Shown here in pieces: positions 22,870 to 34,639 of a DNA stretch of 64,000 bases (positions are counted from its first letter, which is position 1; the number at the start of each line of letters is the position of its first letter). Source of the stretch: Thelonectria olida (Eukaryota > Ascomycota > Sordariomycetes > Hypocreales > Nectriaceae). Made by a program: the position numbers and the translations under genes. A model generated the notes under the pieces. It was not told the DNA's origin, did not search any database, and saw only the letters and a list, made by a program, of their open reading frames with translations. The stretch covers positions 930,001-994,000 of the forward strand of contig JAGPYM010000012.1 of NCBI GenBank assembly GCA_020736575.1. Direction: 5' to 3'.

Positions 22870-23499
22870 GGTTGGTAAGTGTATTGGTTGTGTCGGTGCA
22901 GGGTCGTCTATGTTGTTGTTGCTGCCGTGTTTGAATGACAATAGATATCTAATCGAGTGTTTGGCGAGGTGGTGTTGAGGGGGTTGTCGAAGCGGGCTTC
23001 CGAGGGGTGATGTAGATATATATCTATTAGGAAGAAGAGCACGGAAAGAGGGAGGGGGTAGAAGCGGCAAGAGGCGAAAGATGACGGATTATCGGGGAGG
23101 GTGTTGGAGGTTGTCCGCGGGTAAGCTATGGGGTTGATTAATGAGTGAGGGCGAATCTTGGAGGGTGAGACCGAGAGTTTAAACTAAATGGGAGTGGACG
23201 AGCGTAGCGTCGCGTGGGACGGGGTCAGAGTCGGCTCCGTACGTCGTAGCTTGAGAGAGACGCCCCGCCTGCGCGTGTGCGGTCCAGGTGCGGGAGAGAG
23301 AGAAGAGAGGAGACACGGCGGAGAGAAGGGAGGGAGGATGTGAGGGTCTGGGATTGGGATGGTGGAGTGGAGATTTGATGGGAGGGATGGAAGAGGAGGT
23401 GGAGGGGAGGTGGTGGGGCCAGAGAGACAGGACAGCAAAAGCAGTTAGGCAAGCGCGAGCTTTGCAGCGGAAGTCGCTGATTCTGGTGGCTTGTTGGAC

Positions 23500-23527
23500 G
23501 CTTGAGGCTTGAGGCTTGAGGCTTGAG
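23500..23527. repeat. Short tandem repeat, gcttgag unit, four copies
   Basis: Four perfect 7-base copies stand head to tail in non-coding DNA upstream of the FYVE gene. This is a minisatellite-like slippage product. Confidence 0.9.
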
Positions 23528-26500
23528 GGTTGCTGGGATCCATCGCCGGAGTTTTGGGACCGCTCGGCTCAAGCGTGTGCGGCTGTCACGGCTTTGTGTT
23601 GTTCTCGTTGCTGTCTCAAACAAGGCCTTGTTTTTAACTACAGAACTGGTCGTGTGTTGCGTTTTCTTTTGTTCTCTCACCGATATTCCGTCTTGGCCCC
23701 TGAATGTGGCTTTCTCAAGGGAGGGAGATGCGACTATCACTGATGCAAGATCTACGTTACGAATGCGAGAGACGGACTGAACTCGTTCACTTGCTGTTCG
23801 AGGCCAATGGAAAGGATGTGATGAATTGTTTTTCTATCCCGACTTCCTGGTTGGACGGTCCGGGGCCATGGAGAATGGGGGAGGAGGACATGTCCACACC
23901 GCGCTGCTCCAGTGCAGCGCTGGGGGATCATGGATAGTGGGAAATGGCAATGCCTGCCCCCCTGGTCGTATCCAGTTATTTCCCATGTTTCTGTGTGTCT
24001 CCCACTGGATCACTTCGCCCGACCTGGAGCACAGCCCGGAAGACACTCGCTGCAAACGGTAACAGAATCGAGATGCGGCGTCAAACGTCCACGGAGAAGG
24101 GCGAAGCTCGACGAGTTGGATCCCCATGTCCCGTTCCCAAGCCGAGCCAAGCCCGAGAACGACGGAAGCAGGCTCTCGAAGAGGATCCGATCGCAAATGC
24201 CGGGGTCGGTTCCTAATTACTTTCTTGGGACGGACGTTGGAGTGGTGTAGTGCAGCGAAGCCGCGCAGTGGCGTAGCATACCGACACCGGGAAGCAGAAA
24301 GGGTAGACCACTGTTACATCAAGAGAGAAGACGCTTGCCTGAAAGCTTCCTGTTATCGATAAAACTCAACACAGTTGCCGGACGGTTCATCATCGCCATC
24401 AACGTCAAAATAGCCGCGGGGGCGGTCTCGGCGAGTCGTGAAGGGTCGAGTCAGGCAGCTGAACACCGTCAATTCCATTTCTCACCGATCCTGCGACGAC
24501 GCATGGATGCATGGATGCATGCATTGTAAAGTAAAGTCCTATTCGTATCTATGCCGACGCATTCGGAGGGAGTCAAAGCAGCGTCAGTCCGATGCTTGAT
24601 GCCGCTGATGGTGGTGGTGTGGGAGTCGCCTTTCACCGGCTTCAGGGGGGCGTGTGTGTCTCTAATTCGGTCTCTGTGGCATTTCGGAGCGAGAGTGGGA
24701 GACGACGGGAGAGAGCTCGGACAGCGAGGGAAATGCCTAACTAAACTCGACGACACAGATAACGGGGCCTGACTATCGCAATAAGGCCATTGGCTGAAAC
24801 CAGGTCCGAGTTGAGCATCTTTCTCGCATATGATTGGCTCCCAGGTGTTAGTCTCTCCCAGAGGTACGTACTGCCTCCCCTAATCCGTGCGTCTTGAGCA
24901 AACTTGTCCGAACCGGCGCCACTCCGGCATCCATCTTTTCTCGCTCCCTTGCCTTTTGGGGCCCTTTGGACGAGTGTCGTGCGTCTTGTTCCCGGGACCG
25001 GCCCCAACGGCCTTCAGTCTCTGGCTACCAATCGATGGGTGGTCGGTGCCGGGGTGACCTTCTTTTCCTGTCTTCGTCGTTGCGGGCGGACCACGACCAG
25101 ACCCTGGAGGGGTTCCAGCGGCGAACCAGCCGATCGAGCAAAGTGTTGCGAAACGAACGGGTTTGCCGATGCGATGCGAGGCTGTTACGTACACAAGAGG
25201 ACCCTCAACGACGAGCGAAAACTTGGGGCTGGGTGTTCCAGAAGCCTTGATCATCGTCCTCATCATCGTCACAAGCATTCCACGAGACACCAGGCAGGAG
25301 ATGCGAGAGAGACAGCGGTCTTGAGCCGAGAAGCAAAGATGGGGCCAAGTTTAGAGTCATTCGACCTGGGCAGAGGAAGCATGAGATGCACCCTATCGTG
25401 TCATGCAGCTTGCCCATTCCTGACGGTGCGTGGCTGACCACCAACGTCAGCCTAACGTACGCGCGCACGCACGCTGTTGCAAGTCCCATCAGTGTAGCAT
25501 GCCGCCCGGGCCCTTAAGAGCGGAATCTGCTCTGCTCGCAACCATCTCGATTTGCTGGGAATGAGAAGGCGATCATGATGATATCATGGGCGTTGATATT
25601 TCCCATCCATGACCGTTAAAGTTTACCCTTTTCAATCTTTCCCATGCCAAAGCTACGTCAAAGTCCCCATCCCCATGTCGAAACCGTTGATGATCCTGCA
25701 GCTCGCCCGAGCAGCAAATCTCTCACCTCCTCAGTTCAAGCGTCCCCCCCAAGTCCCGGACAGCTTGCATGGATGCCATGATCGATCGCCCATGGGGCGG
25801 TTCTCTCGTCTCGTTCAACCCATGCCGTGGCGACAAACTGCCCATGCTGAGGGAAGCGAGATTCTCGATCCGATCGTGATGCAGGCTACTGCACTCGTTA
25901 TCGAATTGTCGCGTTTTGCGTCTCATCCCTTCCCCTTTCAACATTCTCGACTTGCTTTTTGTGTTCAGCTCCTACATTGCTCAAATGTCGGTGAAGTTGA
26001 GATCATCCACACCACCTGCTTCAACTTCATACACGAGGGAGCCAAGGGAATCCACTAACATGACAACCTCGCTCCCGCTCTCCACTCGCCCTCGTTGGTC
26101 CTCACGTGCCCTCAACCACTCAAGACACTGCCAAAGCCAAGACGGCGTTCTCCTAGGTCCGTCCCCCACAGGGGTCTCAATCACGGCCGCCCTAAGGTCT
26201 CGAGTTTCCTGCCCCTCTGCCTGGCTTGTCCAGAACCTCGCCAACTCCACTCCGGCGCTCCACCTCCCACGCCATATCCACTTGAGAGGATCGCCCGTCT
26301 GCTTTCCTTGTTGCAAGGGAGGGGAGCAACCGGCAAGCCAGATGTGAAAACTGACAGGAGAAAGTGGTCGCGGCAAGCTGGCGAGGCAAACTCTCGTCTT
26401 GAGCCGCTGGCGTTCCTCTTCTCCCAGAGTCCCTGCTCCTTTAGTCTCTTTCTGGTCGCGCACGCACCAGCAGCTACAGACCTCGTCGCAGCGATCACAA

Positions 26501-27489
26501 CCAAGACTGGAAGTACCCGTTGCGTCTCCGAGAAATTCGTGCTGGCGTACTGACCGGTCCCGTCACGTGCACACACACCCCGCGCCACAGCAGTAGCCGC
26601 GCATCAGAATGCTCCCATCATGGCCCACCCAACAGCTTGCAATGGTTCTTGGAAGGGCCCTCGCAAAAGCCTTCACGAGAGTCTTTACAAATACGTTAAA
26701 CTTTGACATGGCATTCACAATTGCCTTGTTAGTGAGAGGTAGCGGCCACGTGAGGCACTTGGTCTGTGAGTTAACTCTCACAATGCGACACTTTGTGCCG
26801 CCCTCGATGCAAATGGAAACGACAAGTGGCCCAGATGGTGGCGCGGGCAAATCTAAATCATGCATGGCAGCTAAACCCACCTTGGAGAATACATGGGGCT
26901 CTTCCAACCTCTCTCTCCGTGCCTCTCGCAGCGCCCATTCGTCTCGGCAGGTCGCCTTCAGCCGACGGGACCAGAATCTCCCACTCGACGCTCCTGCGGG
27001 CGCTCGCAAACGTTAGCCCGAATGCCAGACCCGGTCGCCGCAGCTGCGACAACAAGGCTAATCATATGTTACATGATGTGAGGCTTATTCTGCTGAGTTG
27101 TCTCCTTAAGAGTTCGGTAAGGCTCCGACCTCATGTCGGGTTGTCTTTGCTGTAAGGCGTTGAGGTCCCGACCTCCGGCTGAGCCATGAGAACGCAAGGG
27201 TGGCCAGCCACAAAGTAAGAGCTGACATGTCAAGTGCGAATGAACAAGGTCATTTCCTTGTTCAAATTGATATCCTTAATATCCCCAATGTTATTGGTTG
27301 ACATACCTCTTCAGATGTAAATATTACGTGTAGCCTGTCTGTCCCAAACCTTTCTGGGCGGCATAGTGGGCGGGACTGCGTAACGGGATCTCGTAAGGAA
27401 ACTGGACTCTCAAACTTGTAAATGAAGCGCTCTGAGCTGCAAAATATGTCGCTTATGACTTCTGGTGGCCTGGTTGTCCCTGGCCTGAA

Positions 27490-28430
27490 GGCATGGAAAC
27501 ATTCATCGTGCAGACTGACGTGGCGAGTTCAGGTGCGTCAACCCATAATTGGTACTCTATCAATACGGCGCCAGTTACAAGCATCGGACTACGTCGTCAC
27601 AAACCTGCTTGTGCAACCAATAAAGTTGAGACAATAGATGTTAGGCCTTGAAGAGGTAGGTAGTAGCAGCGTGGGAGCATGAAGCTTTCAAAGAGATGCC
27701 TTGAGCTGGGTCGCGCACGACGAAGTGTACCAAGAGTATATATATGGCTACATATATCCTGAAGAGCCAGATCAAAAGATGAAGAGAGCCAGCAAACTCG
27801 AGGAACTCGCCATCCGGGTACGTAGTTGACAAACTGGAGATATTCAAGTATTCCCAGACATACTCTCTCTTTCCCACCAGTCAAGACACATCTGGAGACG
27901 ACAAAACATCTATGTCTCACTCATAGGTGTATCCTTACGTCGTGACATGTACCTCCGATGCTTCGTGCCCTCCTCCATATATGTCCCAGGTTATGGAAAC
28001 CGTCTTCTTTGAATCCGACATGTCGAGTTGGAGCGCTAGCATGTATGGTATCTACAATGCGGAGTCGGTTACAACACCAAAGGTTCTCATTGAGTCCACT
28101 TTGACGGCGATTAAGGCATCGGCATTTGTCCTCGTGGCATATTTCACCTACTTCATCATTCCATCATACAACCTGGAACCAGCCTGTGTAAACAAGGGAC
28201 TCAAAACCATGACGGTATCGCACGGATGACGTACAAACATGAAATCCTGGAAACCGTATTCTCCTAGTCGACATGCCGAGTTCAACTGCGTCGTAAATGA
28301 TCCGTGTCGTAACTGTACGGTGCCGTTCATAATGCTGTTTGCACAAAATCACTTCGTTCAAGTCAGTAAATCGAGACAATGGAGCCATGGACATCAAGAC
28401 GTGGAAACGTAAACCGTATTGTTCGAGGCC
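27490..28430. repeat. Degenerate direct repeats of about 130-150 bases
   Basis: Segments starting with ggaaac at about 27495, 27995, 28249 and 28402 share ordered words. The first and third both run ggaaac, cgagttca, tgcgtc, acgg-gcc, gagacaat over 133 and 124 bases. The second and third share ggaaaccgt-ttct and gacatg-cgagtt. Copies are diverged and interrupted by small gaps. The unit is not coding in a consistent frame and I cannot match it to a known element. The similarity was found by eye. Confidence 0.5.
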
Positions 28431-28687
28431 GGACGCCCCATCCATCTATCGACCCATCGACCCATTTTCCCAGTCCTTGGATACTCGTCTCGCGAGCCCA
28501 GGTCGATTGATGCATGCGGAATTATTAAACAGAAATGCCGGTCCCCCACCCCCGTCATTCTCTTTCTCTTTCTTTCCCCTCAGTCCTGAAGCCTGACCGT
28601 CCTTCACTACTGATATTCAGGGCTCCAATCCCACCAAATATTACATCGGAATGAATTTATTTCCTTCCTCTTACCACAAACCGTCCT

Positions 28688-30305
28688 TTAAATTCCCAGG
28701 GTGAACTCGACGCCGACATCGATATCACGAGCTGTAACTGCGTTAGCATGTGATTCATAAGATTGGTTGAGGTGATTGCGGGACATCTCATCCGCAATCC
28801 AAGTGGAAAGGCTTACCGAGCTTGACGACCTTGGACAGCTGCACCGCCTTCTCAGCAGCAGTTTGTAGGTCATCGATGGAGAAGATCTTGAGGCCAGAGT
28901 CGTTGAGGATTCGGTGAGCCTCCTCGACGTTGGTGCCCTGGAGACGAGCAATGATGGGGATCTTGAGGTTCAAGCTCTGGACGGTGTTGATCAAACCGGT
29001 GGCGATGAGGTCGCAGCGGACGATACCACCGAAGATGTTGACGAAGATGGCGGAGACCTTGGAGTCGCTGGTGATGAGCTCAAAAGCCTCCTTGATGGCA
29101 GCGGGGGTAGCACCACCGCCAACGTCGAGGAAGTTGGCGGGCGAACCACCGTTTAGCTTAATGATGTCCATGGTAGCCATGGCAAGACCGGCACCGTTGA
29201 CGAGGCAGCCAATGTCACCATCGAGCTTGATGAAGTTGAGACCAGACTGGGCAGCGCGGACCTCATCGGGATCCTCCTGGGTGGTGTCTCGCCACTCAAA
29301 GACCTCCTTCTGACGGAAGTCGGCGTTGTCGTCGAAACCGAACTTGGCGTCCATGCACAGGACCTGGTGATCGGAGGTCTCGGACAGGGGGTTAATCTCG
29401 ATCTGGGTAGAATCCTTCTCCTTGAAGATCTTGTACAGCTTCTGAATGGTGTCCTTGGCATCCTCAACGCACTGCTCGCTGAAGCCGAGCTTGGTGGCGA
29501 TATCGCGGGCCATCTCGTCGGTAACGCCAACCTTGATGTCAACGTGGGTGGTGTTGATGGCATCGGGGTTCTCCTTAGCGACAGTCTCAATGTCCATACC
29601 ACCCTGGGAGGAGGAGACGATGACGGGAGTCTGAGTGGCACGGTCCATGAGGATGGCGAGGTAGAACTCGCGACGCACGAACTTGCGCTCGCAAATGTAG
29701 ACGGAGTTGCAGAGACGGCCACCGGCGCCAGTCTGCTTGGTGACGAGCTTGTGGCCAATCATCTGGTTGGCGAACATCTCGGCCTCGTGGGGAGAGTAGA
29801 TGACACGGACACCGCCTTTGAGGCCGTTATCGAAAGTGCCCTTTCCTCGACCACCGGCGAGAACCTGGGCCTTGATGACCATGTCCTCAGTTCCTATCTG
29901 CTGGGCGACGGCCTTGGCCTCGGCGGGGTTCTTCGCGACGGCACCCTTGGGAACACCGACGCCATACTGTTGACATCATAGGTGGTTAGCTACGGGAAGA
30001 GGTCCAGCTATGTATAGGGGGTTCGGTGGGTTGCATGCGTCAATGCGCGAGCAAAGGGAATTGTGGCATTTACCTGTCGTAGGAGGTCGGAGGAGAGGTA
30101 CTCGTGGATGCTCAGAGCTCTTCGTTGTTGGGCAATGCCGGGGAGTCTAACAGCGGGAGCGATCTGGAACTGTATGCGGCGTAAAGAGTCAGCGGCGGGT
30201 TCGTCGAGCAGTTCGCATCGACGTATGATGCAAGCTTGGCGCGGGCCGTACCTTGGAAGCGTTGATGGCGGAAGCCACGGCGCGGCTGCGTCCGATGTTG
30301 AACAT
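28688..30305 (-). CDS. LSC2: Succinate-CoA ligase beta subunit, mitochondrial
   Basis: Four exons (30305-30252, 30169-30074, 29966-28817, 28731-28688) give 447 residues. The N-terminal presequence (MFNIGRSRAVASAINASK and Arg-rich segments) targets mitochondria. The mature part starts SIHEYLSSDLLRQYGVGVPKG, then the ATP-grasp domain VIKAQVLAGGRGKG, the metal/nucleotide part TQIEINPLSET, NGAGLAMATMD, and the CoA-ligase domain with NFLDVGGGATP and FVNIFGGIVRCD. With the alpha subunit it catalyses the reversible conversion of succinyl-CoA to succinate with nucleotide triphosphate formation in the tricarboxylic acid cycle. The final exon encodes only ARDIDVGVEFTLGI. At its start two acceptors six bases apart (GCAG and ACAG) both keep the frame; the downstream one at 28732 is preferred because it stands further from the branch site. 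The nucleotide specificity, ADP or GDP, cannot be told here. Confidence 0.95.
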
Positions 30306-31705
30306 GGTGGAAGACTGGGGGGGAGGGGGAGAGGAGGAGAAGAGGAAGAGGGGAGATGGTATTCACAGCAAAATAGAAAAAGAGGTATGAGGAGGATGTT
30401 TTGTTGTTTTGCGTGGGAGATGGCACAGCAAAAAGTAGTTACAGTAGGGTTTGGGGAGAGCGAGGGAGGATTTCGGAGGCGATTTGCCCGACGAAACGAA
30501 CGTAAAGCTGTCCCGAGTTTTGGAGACAGACCCCCGGGCAGGTGACAGCCCAGGTACCTTGCTGCAGGACGCAGCAGCGGCAGGGTCAGCGGTACCTCCA
30601 ACGTCCCCTTTTGCAGGTACCTCACCAAGGCGCCTGGTAACCCTGAGCGAGATCCAGTTTTGTGGAGTCGCAGCGGCCGTGTCCTCGCACGGGATTTGTC
30701 GGGCCATGGCCGTTGCGGCGGAAAAAGTTTCTGGCCGAGGCGAATAGCAAGGCAGGTGACGACAGCGTGCAGGGCAGTTGGCGGTCGCTGGAACTTGAGC
30801 TGCGGGCGACTCCAGTGAGCATGATGGAAGAGCCACCACTAGCCGCGGCTTGGGCCCTTGAGCACAAGGTGTGGTCCTCGGTGAGGTGACAAGAGCCGTC
30901 TATGGCACGAAGCGCATCATGAGCTTGTTTGCTTGTGACGGTGACCTCCCCCAGATGATATCCCCTTCGAAGGTACGCTTCCTACCTCTCTATTGCCTTT
31001 ATTCTAGGTAGCTTTCTCACCTCCGTATATCAACTGTTATCAATCATCCGCCCCCTTCTCCATCACCAAGCTCCAACCAGCTCCCCCTCCTGACCATCAT
31101 CTCACGGTTGAATCTCGCCCGCACCCACAATTGGCATCCCGCCCTATCCCCCTTTAGAATCCCACCACCCCTGCTCCCGGCATAAGACCACCGAGGTACG
31201 GATACTCCCACCGGTTGTCTCTTGTCTCTCACCTCCAGAATTCGTTTCATTTCGTACGTAACGGCAATGCCGAAAAACCCTCCAAACTGCCGGTCATGGA
31301 AGTCCGGGCACACATCCGCCATTGTTGGGTTTTCGCGCAAAGAGTTTTCGAAGCCAGCATTGCGAAGAAGAAAAGGGAATTCAAGATGCGAAGAGAGGGA
31401 CAAAGAATGACCCGGGTTTCGGCTACTCGCTCGTGAGAGAAGAACAAACATTTGCCCACGGGTTCCACATAAAACACATTTTGATCGAGTTTCCATCGTG
31501 TCATTCATCGACGGGGGTTGCTCCTGTATGTCATGTTACATGTGCCTTTCTAGCATGTGGTGGTCTCACCTCATACGTTTGTTATCTTGATCCCAAGAGC
31601 CTCGTAGCATACACAGCCCAAAGATTGTGACCCTTGATGCCTGCCATGCCCCTTGCTTCCTACACCGAGTGATATTCAACTACACCGCTGCCTCGTCTCC
31701 CCGTC
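30306..31705. other. Promoter of succinate-CoA ligase and intergenic DNA
   Basis: This 1.4 kb precedes the LSC2 start codon and follows the 3' end of the methyltransferase gene. The first 60 bases are a CT-rich leader on the minus strand. I see no coding frame with recognisable features; small overlapping frames near 30363-30839 and 31044-31508 look like chance. Confidence 0.5.
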
Positions 31706-32203
31706 TCACACAAACCCGCAAAACGGCGTTCCGATAACCTTGCCCTTATCATCTAACCTTATCCCCTCACCCCTCAATAGCTTCTTCTTCTCGTCAATCG
31801 TGATCCCCTCGCCATCCTTCGGCCACTTGCCTTTAAACCCCCCCAGTGTCCCCCCTGTGGCGACAACACGATGGCACGGCACTCCCGGCGCAAATGGGTT
31901 TCGTCGCAGCGCGTTGCCTACTGCGCGCGGGGACGATTTGAGGTAAGCCGCGAGCAGCCCGTATGTCGTGTAGGAGCCCCGTGGGATCTGGCATAGGGCT
32001 GTCCAGACGCGCTTCTCAAAGGGGGTGCGCTGTGAGGCGACAATGCGGTCGAGTTGTGGGTACATGGAAGGGGGAAATTGAGAGGGGTACGATGTAGGTG
32101 TAGTTGACGTGAGTGACCGAGGTTTAGATGGGACCGTCTTTGGCATCTTGGGTATTCCATGCTCTGCGACATCTTCGCGTGATCGTTTTGTGCCTGTTGT
32201 CAT
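31706..32203 (-). CDS. MGT1: O6-methylguanine-DNA methyltransferase
   Basis: A single exon encodes 165 residues. The C-terminal DNA-binding and catalytic domain is complete: FEKRVWTALCQIPRGSYTTYG (about residues 62-82), the helix RAVGNALRRNP containing the nucleotide-flipping arginine at 93, and VPCHRVVATGG with acceptor Cys110. The protein transfers the alkyl group from O6-alkylguanine to this cysteine in one stoichiometric step and is then spent. Because the motif is PCHRV and not PWHRV, this is an active-type enzyme and not an alkyltransferase-like protein. The N-terminal part (residues 1-50) is a short Ser/Thr/Pro-rich extension with a possible nuclear signal (TKRSRED). The usual N-terminal ribonuclease-H-like domain is absent, so it is a single-domain form, slightly shorter than the yeast enzyme. 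It sits between two genes for mitochondrial proteins on the same strand. Confidence 0.92.
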   Translation of the reverse strand: MTTGTKRSREDVAEHGIPKMPKTVPSKPRSLTSTTPTSYPSQFPPSMYPQLDRIVASQRTPFEKRVWTALCQIPRGSYTTYGLLAAYLKSSPRAVGNALRRNPFAPGVPCHRVVATGGTLGGFKGKWPKDGEGITIDEKKKLLRGEGIRLDDKGKVIGTPFCGFV

Positions 32204-33056
32204 CTTTGGATCTTTGGGGGCGGGAGCTGTCAGGGCTCAAACAGATACGAAGAGGACAATCAAAGACGGGAAGTAGACAGCTAGTTAACTGGCGCTTCCG
32301 GTTGTGAAGAAAAGTGAAACACAAAATATTATAAACAAAACCGTAAACGATCCGTGGGAACAACGTCTTATAAACGCGAGATACTTGCCATGGGTCATAC
32401 GAAAGGGCGCGACCATCTCAACATCTAAAGCAACACCCATCACGAAGTCATGTGACAGCTCGCCGATAGCACGAAGAGGTTGACAAATCAAGCGACCCAA
32501 GAGCCAACAGGAAGTCTGCGCCTACCTATGAGCTCGACATCTATCGAACGATAAAAACCACTGGATGATACGGCTAGATAGACAACCAGGCATTTGAGCG
32601 TCTCTTTATACTAAAATAGTTCGCGGTAGTCAAGTCGTAATGTGCTCGAGTCGTACACTGATATATATTCAACTACAAGAATAGGTAGTTTGTTTGTTTG
32701 CCTCCTTTCTAACCTAACGCCAATAATTACGCCATGCAAGCCTCCTCTTTTGGAACCTGTCAACTCCTCTTTTTTTCGTGTTACAAAGGCGCCAGCTCTA
32801 AATACCGCCCGCTGCGGTGCTGTTTGTGTTCCTCAAAATGTTGCCACATTGTAGTGCCGTCCTCTGCTCGTGGGGAGGAACGAACACTCTGTGGTGCGTA
32901 GTGACGATGGCGTGTTGTGGACTCTGTGGCTTCTCTTCCTTGTGAGTGCTGGCTCCCGTCTACCCATCGTGTGTATCATGTTGTGTGGAAGATAATGTCA
33001 TGAGTGCTTAATAGCCGGATATTATTTGAGTGACGTCAGAACAGCGGTTGCGTCGT
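32204..33056. other. Intergenic region between MGT1 and ISA1
   Basis: About 850 bases hold the MGT1 promoter and the ISA1 3' region. No coding frame is supported; the sequence is A+T richer in places. Confidence 0.5.
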
Positions 33057-33809
33057 TTACACCATGAAGGACTCTCCGCAGCCACATTCCTCCTCTGTGC
33101 GATCCGTCAGTAACATGTTGATGCTTTGCTGTCATGTAAGGGCGCACTCACTGATATTGGGGTTCTTGAAGACGAAGCGCTGGTTTAGCTTATCCTCGGC
33201 CCAATCCATCTCACTGCCAATGATGCTGAAGAGCGCCTTGCTGTCAATCAAGACCTTGACGCCGTCTTGTTCCACAGTTTCGTCAAACATGCCCGCCTTG
33301 TCGACATACTCGAGGTGGTACGCCAACCCACTGCAACCTCGGTTGCGCACTCCGACCTTGATTAACTTCGGCTCGGGCTGGTCTAACAACGTCTTCAATT
33401 GCTCCACCGCCGCAGGCGTCAGCTTCATAGCTGCCTTAAGAGGTCGTAGCTTCCGTCGCGGCCTGGTTGTCTCGGCCTTTTGTGTATCTTTCTGGGCGGC
33501 CTTGGGTGCTGGCGTAGGTGTCGGCTGTGGGGTAGCAGCCGCGGCAGTAGGACGGGAGGGAGCTACGTCCTTGGGACGAATCTGTTGTTGGCCAGGAGGC
33601 GGTCTCGTCTCGTGGACCTTGGGGAGAGGGTCGGGTTGTGATATGGGAGCCTCGGGGACGTCATCGGCCCCCCGTGGCGGAGAATTGATGCTGGAGGGGA
33701 GAGAGTAGGAATGGTATGCAAAGGCAACGGGCCTGGACGAGGAGAAATGGCGCAGGGCATTGCAGGATTGGCGCAGGGCGGTTCTGGTCACCGATCTGTG
33801 GACGAACAT
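33057..33809 (-). CDS. ISA1: Iron-sulfur assembly protein ISA1 (A-type, mitochondrial)
   Basis: Exons 33809-33152 and 33094-33057 join to 231 residues with a 57-base intron (GTGAGT...ACAG). The frame simply continuing past the donor would end in an unrelated SECALT tail, so the intron is needed to supply the conserved end. The C-terminal A-type domain (about residues 125-231) has the three ligand cysteines: Cys159 in RNRGCSGLAY and Cys223 and Cys225 in EECGCGESF. The CGCGESF ending fits ISA1/ISCA1 better than ISA2. With ISA2 and IBA57, such proteins make [4Fe-4S] clusters in the mitochondrial matrix for aconitase, lipoate synthase and others. The N-terminus (MFVHRSVTRTALRQS) is a mitochondrial presequence. 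Residues 35-120 are an unusually long Pro/Ala/Lys-rich linker, seen in filamentous fungi but absent in bacterial IscA. Confidence 0.93.
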
Positions 33810-34639
33810 GGTGGGCGCATGGAGGAAGGGAATTCCCTAAGGGTATTGAGAATAGGATGCGGCGTGTTGGAGTTGTATCGAAGAGAGGGACGGCATGGGT
33901 GGGTTTCAAAGCAAAAGCAAAAGCCATAGCCGGGTGCTCGGGGCTAAAAGGCGTTTGCGACCGGAGAGCCGAAGGGGGCGAGTAAAGCTGCTATGTCATG
34001 GGGTAAGGCCCCGACATCCACCGGGCCAATCAGAAGCTGAGAATTACTCAGTGACACAACGTTTGTGGCGTGACAGTCTGAGCTTTGTTGAGGTTTTGCA
34101 AAGACAGAATTACGTGTATTAGAGTAAGTAATTAATTTCTGGCATAACTTCATATGCATATACTTATCAACTCATTATATTTCTCTTCCGTTGATCATCT
34201 TTTGCTCATGCCCTCAACACTTTGGTCGGGCTCGCAGACCTCAATCACCTGGCCAAACTTCGATCGCTAATTACTCAGCACCCGATTGTAGCTCGATGCC
34301 TCAGACTTACACTGCACCTCGCAAATCTCGACTAACAATCTCCGAGCGTCCTGATAAGCTTAGCAACCAATGCTATTATCGAGAGTTCTTGATAGAGAGC
34401 TGGAATCTGGCAGCGTATTGCCTCCAATGGCTACCCGACTGTCAACAGACCCAAGATACATACGTAGGTGGCTTCTGCAGCCTCAGGCATCCAACCCAAA
34501 CACGATGGCTTTTCACTAGTATCTTGGTCTGCCAGTAAAGGCGATCACAGCAATATAGATAATGTCGTATCTTCAAACTGAATAGGCCTTGTCTTCACTT
34601 TTGAGACCTCAATTTATTCAATTGGCTGCAGCTATTAAA
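33810..34639. other. Intergenic region, A+T rich to the right
   Basis: This carries the ISA1 promoter and then drifts into A+T-rich sequence (runs such as taattaattt near 34127). No coding frame is supported. Confidence 0.5.

Larger units (their letters stand above)
22870..28687. other. Long gene-poor intergenic region
   Basis: This 5.8 kb between the FYVE gene and the 3' end of the succinate-CoA ligase gene contains no frame I can support. The longest frame (177 residues near 24904) has no recognisable features and overlaps others on both strands. The leftmost kilobase is probably the FYVE promoter and leader. Simple repeats occur at 23500 (gcttgag units) and 24502 (atgcatgg words), and degenerate direct repeats occupy about 27490-28430. 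Confidence 0.5.

Noticed and set aside
24904..25437. 177-residue plus-strand frame in the gene-poor region
   Set aside because: No domain, overlapping frames on both strands, many rare residues in clusters; consistent with chance at this base composition.
27927..28229. 100-residue plus-strand frame with a hydrophobic stretch
   Set aside because: It lies within the degenerate repeats and its sister copies are not open in the same frame, so it is more likely a repeat by-product.
29367..29981. 204-residue plus-strand frame opposite LSC2
   Set aside because: Antisense shadow of a highly biased, conserved gene.
33064..33708. 214-residue plus-strand frame opposite ISA1
   Set aside because: Antisense of a conserved gene; its composition mirrors the Pro/Ala linker of ISA1.
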